A DNA stretch of 64,000 nt from Sphingomonas sabuli. Lineage in GTDB: Bacteria > Pseudomonadota > Alphaproteobacteria > Sphingomonadales > Sphingomonadaceae. The stretch is taken from the NCBI RefSeq assembly GCF_014352855.1, contig NZ_CP060697.1:1364001-1428000 (forward strand). The letters are read 5' to 3'. Below the pieces are notes generated by a model. That model was not told the DNA's origin, did not search any database, and was given only the letters and a program-made list of their open reading frames with translations. The translations under genes were made by a program, and so were the position numbers. Every line of letters starts with the position of its first letter. The stretch's first letter is position 1. Below, in pieces: positions 49,602 to 57,837 of this stretch.

Positions 49602-50504
49602 ATGCAGATGACCAATCCAGCCGCGCTGCCCGCCGACTGGCGCGACCTCTACGCTTTGACCAAGCCGGGGGTGATGCGCCTGGTCGTCTTCACGGGCCTG
49701 TGCGGGCTGCTCGCGGCGCCGGTGATGCCGCCGCCGGTGATCGGTTTCACCGCCATCCTGTGCATCGCGCTGGCCGCCGGGGCCGCCGGGGCGCTCAACC
49801 AATGGTATGAGCACGACCTCGACGCGCTGATGCGGCGCACTGCCAACCGGCCGCTGCCGGCGGGACGGATGGACCGCCAGACGGCGCTTCACTTCGGGGT
49901 CGGGCTGGGCGTCTTCTCGGTCGTGCTGATGGAGCTTGCGACCAACTGGCTGGCCGCCGGCCTGCTGGCCGCGTCGATCCTGTTCTACGTTCTCATCTAC
50001 ACTGTCTGGCTGAAGCGCCGGACGGCGCAGAATATCGTCATCGGCGGGGCCGCCGGGGCCTTTCCGCCGCTGATCGGCTGGGTCGCCGCAACCGGCACGA
50101 TGGACCCGCTGCCCCTCATTCTGTTCGCGATCATCTTCCTGTGGACGCCGCCGCATTTCTGGGCGCTGTCGCTGTTCGTGCGATCCGACTACGCCGCCGC
50201 CAATGTACCGATGCTGCCGGTCGTCGCCGGCACCGCTGCGACCCGGCGGCAGATCGTCCTGTACAGCTTCGTCATGGCCGCCGCCGCGGTGGCGCCTTGG
50301 CCGCTCGGCCTGACCGGCTGGATCTATGGCACCGTGTCGGCCGTGCTCAGCATATTGTTTATCGCGTTGGCCTTCGCGGTACTTGCCAATCGCGCGACCG
50401 AGCCGGCGCAGATGAAGCCCGAAAAGCGGTTGTTCGCTTATTCCATCGTCTATCTGTTCGCCCTGTTCACCGCGCTGGTCGCCGATCGCTGGCTGGTCGC
50501 GTGA
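49602..50504 (+). CDS. ctaB: Protoheme IX farnesyltransferase (heme o synthase)
   Basis: A 300-residue UbiA-type prenyltransferase with nine helices. It makes heme o for cytochrome aa3. Motifs: [25 protein letters not shown] near 66-90 (Asp-rich N-x3-D-x3-D), and the second region around [14 protein letters not shown] near 178-191. ATG 49602 is chosen; GTG 49593 and ATG 49608 are alternatives. It leads the second part of the oxidase cluster. Confidence 0.93.
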   Translation: MQMTNPAALPADWRDLYALTKPGVMRLVVFTGLCGLLAAPVMPPPVIGFTAILCIALAAGAAGALNQWYEHDLDALMRRTANRPLPAGRMDRQTALHFGVGLGVFSVVLMELATNWLAAGLLAASILFYVLIYTVWLKRRTAQNIVIGGAAGAFPPLIGWVAATGTMDPLPLILFAIIFLWTPPHFWALSLFVRSDYAAANVPMLPVVAGTAATRRQIVLYSFVMAAAAVAPWPLGLTGWIYGTVSAVLSILFIALAFAVLANRATEPAQMKPEKRLFAYSIVYLFALFTALVADRWLVA

Positions 50505-50653
50505 CGGACGGTCCGGACCCCCAGCCGCAGGACGAGGCGGACGTCATCCGTACGCGCCAGCGGGCCCGCGCGCGGATCACCGCGCTGCTGCTGGGCGCGT
50601 TCGTCGTCCTGCTATTCTTCATCACCCTGGCCAAGATCGGCGCCGGCAAGTGA
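50501..50653 (+). CDS. Small CoxF-like protein
   Basis: A 50-residue protein with one C-terminal helix ([20 protein letters not shown]) and a charged N-terminus. It begins at GTG 50501 inside the ctaB stop and its stop overlaps the ctaG start (GTGA), so it is translationally coupled on both sides. A short protein in this position (CoxF) is common in alphaproteobacterial oxidase operons. Function not known. Confidence 0.7.
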   Translation: MTDGPDPQPQDEADVIRTRQRARARITALLLGAFVVLLFFITLAKIGAGK

Positions 50654-51198
50654 CCGCGGCGGTCAATCGCAACAACCGCACCGCGGCGATGATGGCGCTG
50701 CTTGGCCTCGCGATGCTCGGCCTCGCCTTCGCCTCGGTCCCGCTTTACCGCATCTTCTGCCAGGTGACCGGCTTCGGCGGCACCACGCAGCGCGCCGACG
50801 CCGCGCCGGGCGCGGCCGCGACCCGGCCGATCGGCGTCCGCTTCGACGCCAACGTCAATTCCGCCTTGCCGTGGCGGTTCACTGCCAAGCAGGAAACGGT
50901 GCGCATCGAACCTGGCGCCCGGACGCAGATCTTCTATCACGCCCGCAACATGGTCGCGCGGCCGACCACCGGGCGGGCGGTCTTCAACGTTTCGCCGGCC
51001 AACGCCGGGCAATATTTCTCCAAGATCGAATGCTTCTGCTTCACCGAACAGACGCTCCGGCCCGGTCAGGAAGTCGATATGCCGGTGGTGTTTTTCGTCG
51101 ATCCGGCGATCCGCAACGATCCCGACACCCGCAACGTCGATGAAATCACGTTGAGCTACACGTTTTATCCAGTGGAAAGTGACCGCGCGGGCAGCTAG
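50650..51198 (+). CDS. ctaG: Cytochrome c oxidase assembly protein CtaG/Cox11
   Basis: A 182-residue Cox11-type copper chaperone for subunit I. One N-terminal helix (about 15-34, MALLGLAMLGLAFASVPLYR), YRIFCQVTGFGGTT with a conserved Cys, then ECFCFTEQTLRPGQEVDMPV (near 127-146) holding the CFCF copper ligands. GTG start at 50650 overlaps the CoxF stop. Confidence 0.94.
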   Translation: MTAAVNRNNRTAAMMALLGLAMLGLAFASVPLYRIFCQVTGFGGTTQRADAAPGAAATRPIGVRFDANVNSALPWRFTAKQETVRIEPGARTQIFYHARNMVARPTTGRAVFNVSPANAGQYFSKIECFCFTEQTLRPGQEVDMPVVFFVDPAIRNDPDTRNVDEITLSYTFYPVESDRAGS

Positions 51199-51231
51199 GG
51201 CCTGACGCGACTACGCATGAGGAAAGATTAC

Positions 51232-52050
51232 ATGGCGGCGACCCAGAACCACGACTATCATCTGGTCAACCCCGATCCCTGGCCGATCATCGGCGCGTTC
51301 AGCGCGCTGGCGCTGTTCGGCGGGCTGGTCATGTGGATGCACAACAATCCCTACGGCATGCCGATCGGCATCGCCGGCCTGGTGATGGTCCTCGTCACCA
51401 TGTGGAACTGGTGGGGCAATACGATCCGCGAGGCCCATGAGGGCTATCACACGCCGGTCGTGCAGCTGCATCTGCGCTACGGGATGATCCTGTTCATCGC
51501 CTCGGAAGTCATGTTCTTCCTCGCCTGGTTCTGGGCATTCTACAGCGCCGCCTTGTTCCCGTCCGCAGTCGACGCGGTCGGCGGGCAATGGCCGCCCAAG
51601 GGCATCGAAGTGCTCGACCCCTTCGGCTTCCCGCTGCTCAACACCATGATCCTGCTGTGTTCGGGCACCACGGTGACCTGGGCTCACCACTCGCTGATCC
51701 ACGGCGACCGCCAGGGGCTGAAGCTGGGCCTGCTGCTGACGATCCTGCTCGGCCTGCTGTTCAGCGCGATCCAGGCGTATGAGTACATCCACGCGCCGTT
51801 CGCGTTCAAAGGCAACATCTACGGCGCCACTTTCTTCATGGCGACCGGCTTCCACGGCTTTCACGTGATCGTCGGCACCATCTTCCTGATCGTCTGCCTG
51901 GTGCGCGCCAACAAGGGCGACTTCACCCCGCGGCAGCATTTCGGGTTCGAAGCGGCCGCCTGGTACTGGCATTTCGTCGACGTGGTGTGGCTGTTCCTTT
52001 TCGTCTCGATCTACATCTGGGGCGGCTGGGGCGCGCCGACGCACGGCTAG
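51232..52050 (+). CDS. ctaE: Cytochrome c oxidase subunit III
   Basis: A 272-residue seven-helix subunit: HDYHLVNPDPWPIIGAFSAL at the start, YGMILFIASEVMFFLAWFWAF near 82-102, ATGFHGFHVIVGTIFLIVCL near 201-220 and the WYWHFVDVVWLFLF end. ATG 51232 has an AGGA eight bases upstream; the open frame extends 15 bases further to ATG 51217. It follows ctaG by 33 bases. Confidence 0.95.
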   Translation: MAATQNHDYHLVNPDPWPIIGAFSALALFGGLVMWMHNNPYGMPIGIAGLVMVLVTMWNWWGNTIREAHEGYHTPVVQLHLRYGMILFIASEVMFFLAWFWAFYSAALFPSAVDAVGGQWPPKGIEVLDPFGFPLLNTMILLCSGTTVTWAHHSLIHGDRQGLKLGLLLTILLGLLFSAIQAYEYIHAPFAFKGNIYGATFFMATGFHGFHVIVGTIFLIVCLVRANKGDFTPRQHFGFEAAAWYWHFVDVVWLFLFVSIYIWGGWGAPTHG

Positions 52051-52057
52051 CCCGGCC

Positions 52058-52417
52058 TTGCGCGAGGTTTCGCCCGTCCACGGCGCCCTCGCCGGGCTGT
52101 GCCCGCGCTGCAAATCGAAGACCCTCTTCGACGGCTGGATCAGTTTCGCGCCCAAGTGTCGCGCCTGCGGACTGGACTATGCCGCCTTCAACGTCGGCGA
52201 CGGGCCCGCGGCCTTCCTGATCCTGATCGTCGGCGCGATCTTGACGGTGGCGGCACTGGTCGTCGACGGCCGCTTCGCGCCGCCATGGTGGGTGCATATC
52301 GTCTGGCTGCCCGTCGGCCTGGGCCTGACCGTATTCGGCCTGCGCGCCGGCAAGGCCTTGCTGCTGACGCAGGAATATCGCCAACAGGCGCGCGAAGGCC
52401 GGATCGCGGACCAGTGA
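52058..52417 (+). CDS. DUF983 family membrane protein
   Basis: A 119-residue protein with an N-terminal zinc-ribbon (CPRCKSKTLFDGWISFAPKCRACGL, two C-x2-C pairs; shown here as CPRC at 15-18 and CRAC near 33-36), then two helices (about 50-68 and 78-97). It starts at TTG 52058 seven bases after ctaE. DUF983 genes commonly sit next to ctaE and surf1. The role is unknown, likely oxidase assembly. Confidence 0.85.
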   Translation: MREVSPVHGALAGLCPRCKSKTLFDGWISFAPKCRACGLDYAAFNVGDGPAAFLILIVGAILTVAALVVDGRFAPPWWVHIVWLPVGLGLTVFGLRAGKALLLTQEYRQQAREGRIADQ

Positions 52418-52995
52418 AGAAGGTACCGATCATCGCGACCGTCGTGGTCGTCGCCGCGGTGGCGGCGATGATCGCGCTGGGCATCTGGCAGCTGCAGCGG
52501 GCACAGTGGAAAGATTCGCTGATCGCGCAATATCGCGCCGCCGAGACGCTGCCGCCGATCGCCTTCCCGGCGATGGCGCCGGGCAAGAGCCTGCCGCTGT
52601 TCCGCCGCGCGACCGGGACCTGCCTGCGCCCCGCCGCCCATCGCGCGATCGCCGGCGCCAACCGCGCGGGCGACAGCGGCTATGCCCACATCGTCCATTG
52701 CGTCACCGGCGCCGAAGGACCGGGCATGGCGGTCGAGCTCGGCTGGTCGAAGGATCCGCAAGCGAAATATCAGTGGACCGGCGGCCAGGTCGACGGAATC
52801 ATCGCGCCCGACCGGCAACAGCGCATCCGGCTGGTCGCTCTGAACGCGCCGCCGGGCCTGGAGCCAAGCGCCCTGCCCTCGCTCGACGCCATTCCGCAAA
52901 ACCATCGCATGTATGCGATCCAGTGGTTCGCCTTCGCCGCGATCGCCGCGCTGATCTACGGGCTGGCGCTGCGCAAACGCTGGCTGGGTCGATGA
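52414..52995 (+). CDS. SURF1 family protein, short
   Basis: A 193-residue SURF1-like protein with an N-terminal and a C-terminal helix (IIATVVVVAAVAAMIALGIWQLQRAQWKD and MYAIQWFAFAAIAALIYGLALRK). It keeps the G-x-W-Q-L-Q-R opening and the MYAIQWFAFA end, but is shorter than usual in the soluble loop. GTG 52414 overlaps the DUF983 stop. It probably aids heme a insertion into subunit I. Its stop overlaps the next methyltransferase start (ATGA). Confidence 0.85.
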   Translation: MKKVPIIATVVVVAAVAAMIALGIWQLQRAQWKDSLIAQYRAAETLPPIAFPAMAPGKSLPLFRRATGTCLRPAAHRAIAGANRAGDSGYAHIVHCVTGAEGPGMAVELGWSKDPQAKYQWTGGQVDGIIAPDRQQRIRLVALNAPPGLEPSALPSLDAIPQNHRMYAIQWFAFAAIAALIYGLALRKRWLGR

Positions 52996-53858
52996 CCGGC
53001 CTTCTCGGCACGATCGTCGCCGATCCGTGGGCCGACTGGGCGCTGCTCGATTGCGGCCACGGGCAGAAGCTGGAGCGATATGGCCCGGTGACCGTCGCTC
53101 GGCCCGAACCGCAGGCGATGTGGGCGCCCGCCAGCGACGACTGGTCGCCCGACGCGACCTTTGTTCCCGGTTCCGACGAAGATGGCGGCGGCCGCTGGGT
53201 CCAGCACCGCGACTTTCCCGCCGGCTGGCCGCTGGCACGCGGCAACGTCCGCTTCAACGCCTCACTGACGCCGTTTCGGCACCTTGGCTTCTTTCCTGAC
53301 ATGGCGCCCCAATGGGATTGGATGCGCGACCGTTCGGCCGATGCCGACGTGCTTAACCTGTTCGGCTATACCGGCGTCGGCACGCTGCAGCTGAGCGATG
53401 CCGGCGCGCGCCTGGTCCATGTCGACGCGTCCAAGAAATCCGTCGAGCAGGGCAAGGCGAATGCCGAGCTGTCGGGCATGGCCGAACGGCCGATCCGCTG
53501 GCTGGTCGACGACGCAACCAAGTTCACCGCGCGCGAAGTGCGCCGCGAGCGCCGCTACGACGGCATCCTTCTCGACCCGCCCAAGTTCGGCCGCGGACCG
53601 ACGGGAGAAGTGTGGCGGCTGGAAGAGGATCTGGCCCCGTTGATCGGCGATTGCCGACGGCTGCTCGACGCCGACAGCCGCTTTCTCGTGCTGACGGTCT
53701 ATGCGGTGCGCATGTCGGCGCTGTCGATCGGCGAGCTGGTGCGCCAGGCGCTTGGCGACCTCGGCGGGACGGTGGAGATGGGCGAGATGGCGGTGCGGGA
53801 ACAACGGCGCGGCCTGTTGCTCCCGACCGCGATCTTCGCTCGCTGGAGCCGCGACTAG
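52992..53858 (+). CDS. Class I SAM methyltransferase (RlmI/K-like)
   Basis: A 288-residue enzyme with a Rossmann methyltransferase core: DVLNLFGYTGVGTLQLSDAG near 119-138, VHVDASKKSVEQGKANAELS, and the catalytic-type DGILLDPPKFGRGPTGEVW near 185-203 (D-P-P-K-F), seen in rRNA cytosine methyltransferases. The N-terminal part is beta-rich. ATG 52992 is coupled to surf1. Target base not shown by sequence. Convergent with ccmB, with a four-base overlap. Confidence 0.85.
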   Translation: MTGLLGTIVADPWADWALLDCGHGQKLERYGPVTVARPEPQAMWAPASDDWSPDATFVPGSDEDGGGRWVQHRDFPAGWPLARGNVRFNASLTPFRHLGFFPDMAPQWDWMRDRSADADVLNLFGYTGVGTLQLSDAGARLVHVDASKKSVEQGKANAELSGMAERPIRWLVDDATKFTAREVRRERRYDGILLDPPKFGRGPTGEVWRLEEDLAPLIGDCRRLLDADSRFLVLTVYAVRMSALSIGELVRQALGDLGGTVEMGEMAVREQRRGLLLPTAIFARWSRD

Positions 53859-54493
53859 GTCCGGCCGGCGCGGATCGCTGCACCCGCCACGAATGGCGCC
53901 CCCGCGACCAATAGCAACGCCGTCGCACCTTCAAGCAGCAACGCGCCCGAACCGGTATCGCCAGACGCGGCGGCGCCGAAGATCAGCAGCGGAATTGCCA
54001 GGGGCAGCAGCAACAGGCCCGCCAACGCCCCCGATCGCGGCAGGCCGGCCGTCAGCGCTGCGACTGCCACCGCCAATGCTGCCAGGCCGAGGCTGCCAAC
54101 GCCAAGCGCAAGAAGCAAGCCGGGTATCGCGTCCGCCGGAACGCGCAGCATCAGCGCCCCGACGAGCGCACTGACGAGTAGCAGCGGCCCGAATGCAAGC
54201 CAGTGGCCGGCAATCTTGGCCGCGGCGACGCTTTCGTCGGCCAAGCCGTAAAGTAACAGCTGGTCGAGCACCCCATCGGCGCGATCGGGCTCAACCAGCC
54301 GCTCGACCGGCAACAGCGCTGCCGTCAGCGCCGCGATCCACAAGGCGCCGCCGCCGATCTGCCCCAACAGGCGTGCGTCCGGGCCGACCGCGAACGGGAC
54401 CAACGTGACGACTAGCAGGAAGAAAGCCGCGGGCATCCACGCCGGGCCGCTGAACCCGCGCCGTAATTCCCGCCGGACCAGCCGCCCGATCAC
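53855..54493 (-). CDS. ccmB: Heme exporter protein B (CcmB)
   Basis: A 212-residue six-helix permease of the CcmABCD heme/ABC transporter: LVRRELRRGFSGPAWMPAAFFLLV at the start, PDRADGVLDQLLLYGLADESV near 72 and PLAIPLLIFGAAASGD near 160-175. Works with CcmA in cytochrome c maturation. It overlaps ccmA by four bases. CcmC and later genes are not in this window. Confidence 0.93.
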   Translation of the reverse strand: MIGRLVRRELRRGFSGPAWMPAAFFLLVVTLVPFAVGPDARLLGQIGGGALWIAALTAALLPVERLVEPDRADGVLDQLLLYGLADESVAAAKIAGHWLAFGPLLLVSALVGALMLRVPADAIPGLLLALGVGSLGLAALAVAVAALTAGLPRSGALAGLLLLPLAIPLLIFGAAASGDTGSGALLLEGATALLLVAGAPFVAGAAIRAGRT

Positions 54494-55053
54494 CGGCCAA
54501 GCTCCAGTTCACGCCAGTCGCCCGGCAATTCGACATGCGATGCGGCGACCACCGCACCGCCGGTCGCGGTGTGCGCGTCGATCAGCTCCGCGAGGTCGCG
54601 GAAGCCTTCGCCGTCGAGGCCATTGACCGGCTCGTCCAGCAGCCACAGCGGCGCGTTGGTGGCGGCAATCCGGGCCAGCGCCGCGCGCTTTTTCTGGCCG
54701 GTCGACAACAGGCGCACAGGGACCCCTATCAGCCCGCCGAGGTTGAGCGTGTCGAGCAGCATTTCCATCGACCGGCCGTCGGGCCCGTTCCAGAACATGA
54801 GCGCGGCGACCAGCGGAAGTTCGCGGTCGAGCGCGAGCGCATCGTCGGCCAGAGCGGCCGGCGCCGCCTCGACCGTCCCGGCCGCGGGCCGCAGCAGTCC
54901 CGCGGCAAGCCGGAGGAGGGACGACTTGCCGCAGCCGTTCGGACCGCTCAGCCGCAGCGTCTCGCCGGCCCGGACGTCGAGGTCGAGCTGTTCGAACAGG
55001 GTCCGACCGCCGCGCACGCAGGTGACGCCGTCGAACCGCAGCAACGCCGTCAC
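54490..55053 (-). CDS. ccmA: Heme exporter ATP-binding protein (CcmA)
   Basis: A 187-residue ABC ATPase: Walker A LSGPNGCGKSSLLRLAAGLL at 33-52, signature LLSTGQKKRAALARI near 114-128, Walker B APLWLLDEPVNGLD near 134-147. Size is right for CcmA. It starts in overlap with the metallopeptidase gene stop and with ccmB at the end. It is needed for periplasmic heme handling in c-type cytochrome biogenesis. Confidence 0.94.
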   Translation of the reverse strand: MTALLRFDGVTCVRGGRTLFEQLDLDVRAGETLRLSGPNGCGKSSLLRLAAGLLRPAAGTVEAAPAALADDALALDRELPLVAALMFWNGPDGRSMEMLLDTLNLGGLIGVPVRLLSTGQKKRAALARIAATNAPLWLLDEPVNGLDGEGFRDLAELIDAHTATGGAVVAASHVELPGDWRELELGR

Positions 55054-55448
55054 TCGGCCGAGTCCTCGAGCGCGTGAATGTCGTCGTCCGACAGACCGAA
55101 ATGATGGCCGACCTCGTGGATCAGGACGTGCGCGACGAGGTGCTCAAGCGTGTCTTCGCCACCCGCCCATTCGTCGATGATCGGCATCCGGTAGAGGAAG
55201 ATGCGTTCGGGCAGGGTGCCCGACTGTTCGACGCTCTGTTCGGTCAGCGGCACGCCTTCGTAGAGGCCGGTGAGCCCGAACGGATCCTCGATGCCCATCG
55301 CTGCAAGCGTGTCCTCGTCGGCGAAATCCTGGACCAGCAGGACAACGTCGCCAAGGCTTTGCGCGAACGGCTCGGGCAGTTGCTCGAGCGCGGCCCGGGC
55401 AATCGCTTCGATGTCGGCCGCGGAGGGCGGTTTGCCAAATTGGCGCAT
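55050..55448 (-). CDS. Metallopeptidase family protein (zincin-like)
   Basis: A 132-residue protein with the zinc motif HVLIHEVGHHFGLSDDDIHAL near 110-130 (H-E-x2-H with H-x5-D) and a beta-helical N-terminal part, matching a small zincin-like family of alphaproteobacteria. ATG 55448 is the natural start; upstream frame lacks homology. It is immediately upstream of ccmA and co-transcribed. Substrate unknown. Confidence 0.82.
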   Translation of the reverse strand: MRQFGKPPSAADIEAIARAALEQLPEPFAQSLGDVVLLVQDFADEDTLAAMGIEDPFGLTGLYEGVPLTEQSVEQSGTLPERIFLYRMPIIDEWAGGEDTLEHLVAHVLIHEVGHHFGLSDDDIHALEDSAE

Positions 55449-55534
55449 CGCCAGCGCATAGTGGGAGACAGCCGAGCGCGGCAAGCTTGCCCGCACCGCC
55501 CGCGCCGCCTAAACGGCCGCCTTCCAGCGAATGC

Positions 55535-55625
55535 GGAGCGGTGGCCGAGTGGTCGAAGGCGCTCGCCTGGAAAGTGAGTATACGGCAAAACCGTATCGAG
55601 GGTTCGAATCCCTCCCGCTCCGCCA
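55535..55625 (+). tRNA. tRNA-Ser (anticodon GGA)
   Basis: A 91-nt gene including an encoded CCA: acceptor GGAGCGG/CCGCTCC, D-arm GGCCGAGTGGTCGAAGGC, anticodon loop with GGA, long class-II variable arm (GTATACGGCAAAACCGTATC), TPsiC arm GAGGGTTCGAATCCCTC. Decodes UCC and UCU. Confidence 0.95.
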
Positions 55626-55971
55626 CGCAGTCCACAGACTTGTCTCTCCTCTGCGGGAATGCCCAATCGACGAGTTTGAGGGGAAGGAGGGGTTCGTGCA
55701 CGACGGCCCGGCTTCAGGTGGTCCCACGAGAAGGTCCGACTAGACGCTGAAGAAAGCGTCCGCTTCCGACCCTTAGCAGCCGTACCGGTGCCTCGCCGAC
55801 GAGCTTGAAGTTGTCGTCGGCATCTGGCCGGCAATCCACCAGCAGCTTTCCGCAACTCCCAAGCGGATTCAGAGGCGGGGGCCCACGCGCGGCATATCTT
55901 TGCTCTCTTCGAGAAGGACCGCAGAGATGCGAAGCTTGGGCGACTGACTATTGGCTGCTAAGCGCGACGTC
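55626..55971. other. 346-bp region without a supported gene
   Basis: Between tRNA-Ser and the ABC-F gene. No frame has an SD and a recognisable product on either strand. No integrase or second copy of the tRNA 3' end is seen, so there is no evidence of an integrated element here. Confidence 0.5.
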
Positions 55972-57837
55972 ATGCTGACTATCAACGGGATTACGGTTCG
56001 CCTTGGCGGACGGACAATACTTGAGCGCACGAGTGCCGCGATCGCGCCGGGAAGCCGCGTCGGGCTGATCGGCCGCAATGGCGCGGGCAAGTCGACGCTG
56101 ATGAAGGTGATCATCGGGCAAATCGAGACAGACGAAGGCGTTATCGACCTGCCGCGCCGGACGCGCGTGGGCTATATAGCGCAGGAAGCTCCGGCCGGCA
56201 CCGCGACGCCGTTCGAAACGGTGCTCGCGGCGGACGTCGAACGCGCGCAGCTAATGGAAGAGGTCGAGCATTGCGACGATGCCGACCGCATCAGCGACAT
56301 TCACGAGCGGCTGCTGGCTATCGACGCCTACACCGCCCCAGCGCGCGCCGCGCGGATCCTGCTCGGCCTCGGCTTCGACGAGGAGATGCAGGCTCGCCCG
56401 CTCGACAGCTATTCGGGCGGGTGGAAGATGCGCGTCGCACTTGCCGCGCTGCTGTTCTCCGAACCCGACTTGCTACTGCTCGACGAGCCGTCGAACCATC
56501 TCGACCTCGAGGCGACATTGTGGCTGGAGAGTTTCCTCAAGAGCTATCCCGGCACACTCCTCGTCACCAGTCACGAGCGCGACCTCCTCAACAACGTCGT
56601 AGATACGATCGCTCATCTCGAGCGCGGTAAAATCACGCTCTACAGCGGCGGCTACGACAGCTTCGAGCGGCAGCGGGCTGAACGCGCCGCCCAGGCTGCC
56701 GCCGCTTCGGCCGCGCAGAATGCCCAGCGCGCCCGACTTCAGGATTATATCGCCCGCAACAGCGCCCGAGCGTCGACAGCGAAGCAGGCGCAGTCGCGCG
56801 CCAAGATGCTCGCGAAGATGCAGCCCATCGCGGCGCTCGTCGACGATCCCAGCCTCAGCTTCGACTTTCCCAGCCCCACCGAGCTTAGACCGCCGCTGAT
56901 CACGCTCGACATGGCCGCGGTCGGTTATGACGACGTGCCGATCCTGCGGAAGCTGAATCTCCGGATCGATCCCGACGATCGCATCGCGCTGCTCGGCCGC
57001 AACGGCAACGGCAAGACGACGCTAGCGCGCCTTCTGGCGGCCCAGCTGAAGCCGATGGAAGGCAGCATCAGCGCTTCGGGTAAGATGCGTGTCGGATACT
57101 TCACCCAGTACCAGGTCGAAGAACTGCACGGCAGCGACACGCCGTTGCAGCACATGACGCGCGCCATGGATTCTGCAACGCCAGCGGCCGTCCGTGCCCA
57201 GCTCGGCCGCTTCGGTTTTTCAGGCGACAAGGCCACCACGGTGGTCGCCAAGCTCTCAGGTGGAGAGCGGGCAAGGTTGGCGCTGGCGCTGATCACCCGC
57301 GATGCGCCGCACCTGCTGATTCTCGACGAACCAACCAACCACCTCGACGTCGACGCCCGCGAAGCGTTGGTCCAGGCGCTCAACGGCTTTAATGGTGCGG
57401 TCATCATCGTCAGCCACGACCGCCACATGATCGAGCTCACCGCCGACCGGCTGGTCTTGGTCGACAACGGCGCCGCGAATGAATTTACCGGCAGCATTGA
57501 CGATTATATCGACCTCGTGCTTGGCCGGAACCAGCCGTCCGCCAACGCCAAGCCGAAGGCCGCCAAGCAGGACCGCAAGGCAGCCGCCAAGGCGCGCGAA
57601 GATGCGCGAGCGCTCAAGAAGGCCGTGGCTGAAGCAGAAGCCGCGAGCGCGCGGCTGACATTGGAATGTTCAGCGATCGACCGGGCCATGTTTGACCCAT
57701 CGTGCGCGCGACCGGAGCTCGCCTCGTTGCCGATGAGCGAGCTGAGCCGCCGACGCGCCAAGGTCGCCGCGGATTTGGAAGCCGCCGAGGCGCGCTGGCT
57801 GGAGGTCAGCGAACAGCTCGATCAGGCTGCCGCCTAG
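55972..57837 (+). CDS. ABC-F family ATP-binding protein
   Basis: A 621-residue soluble protein with two ABC domains: Walker A IGRNGAGKSTLMKV near 34-47 and LGRNGNGKTTLARL near 337-350, signatures SYSGGWKMRVALA and KLSGGERARLALA, Walker B LLLLDEPSNHLD and LLILDEPTNHLD. The inter-domain linker and the C-terminal coiled coil (about 520-621, KAKAAKQDRKAAAKAREDAR) are those of Uup/YheS-type proteins. Ribosome-associated ATPase. ATG 55972 (MLTINGITVRLGG) is used; TTG 55951 upstream is less likely. It overlaps the helicase gene tail to tail by four bases. Confidence 0.92.
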   Translation: MLTINGITVRLGGRTILERTSAAIAPGSRVGLIGRNGAGKSTLMKVIIGQIETDEGVIDLPRRTRVGYIAQEAPAGTATPFETVLAADVERAQLMEEVEHCDDADRISDIHERLLAIDAYTAPARAARILLGLGFDEEMQARPLDSYSGGWKMRVALAALLFSEPDLLLLDEPSNHLDLEATLWLESFLKSYPGTLLVTSHERDLLNNVVDTIAHLERGKITLYSGGYDSFERQRAERAAQAAAASAAQNAQRARLQDYIARNSARASTAKQAQSRAKMLAKMQPIAALVDDPSLSFDFPSPTELRPPLITLDMAAVGYDDVPILRKLNLRIDPDDRIALLGRNGNGKTTLARLLAAQLKPMEGSISASGKMRVGYFTQYQVEELHGSDTPLQHMTRAMDSATPAAVRAQLGRFGFSGDKATTVVAKLSGGERARLALALITRDAPHLLILDEPTNHLDVDAREALVQALNGFNGAVIIVSHDRHMIELTADRLVLVDNGAANEFTGSIDDYIDLVLGRNQPSANAKPKAAKQDRKAAAKAREDARALKKAVAEAEAASARLTLECSAIDRAMFDPSCARPELASLPMSELSRRRAKVAADLEAAEARWLEVSEQLDQAAA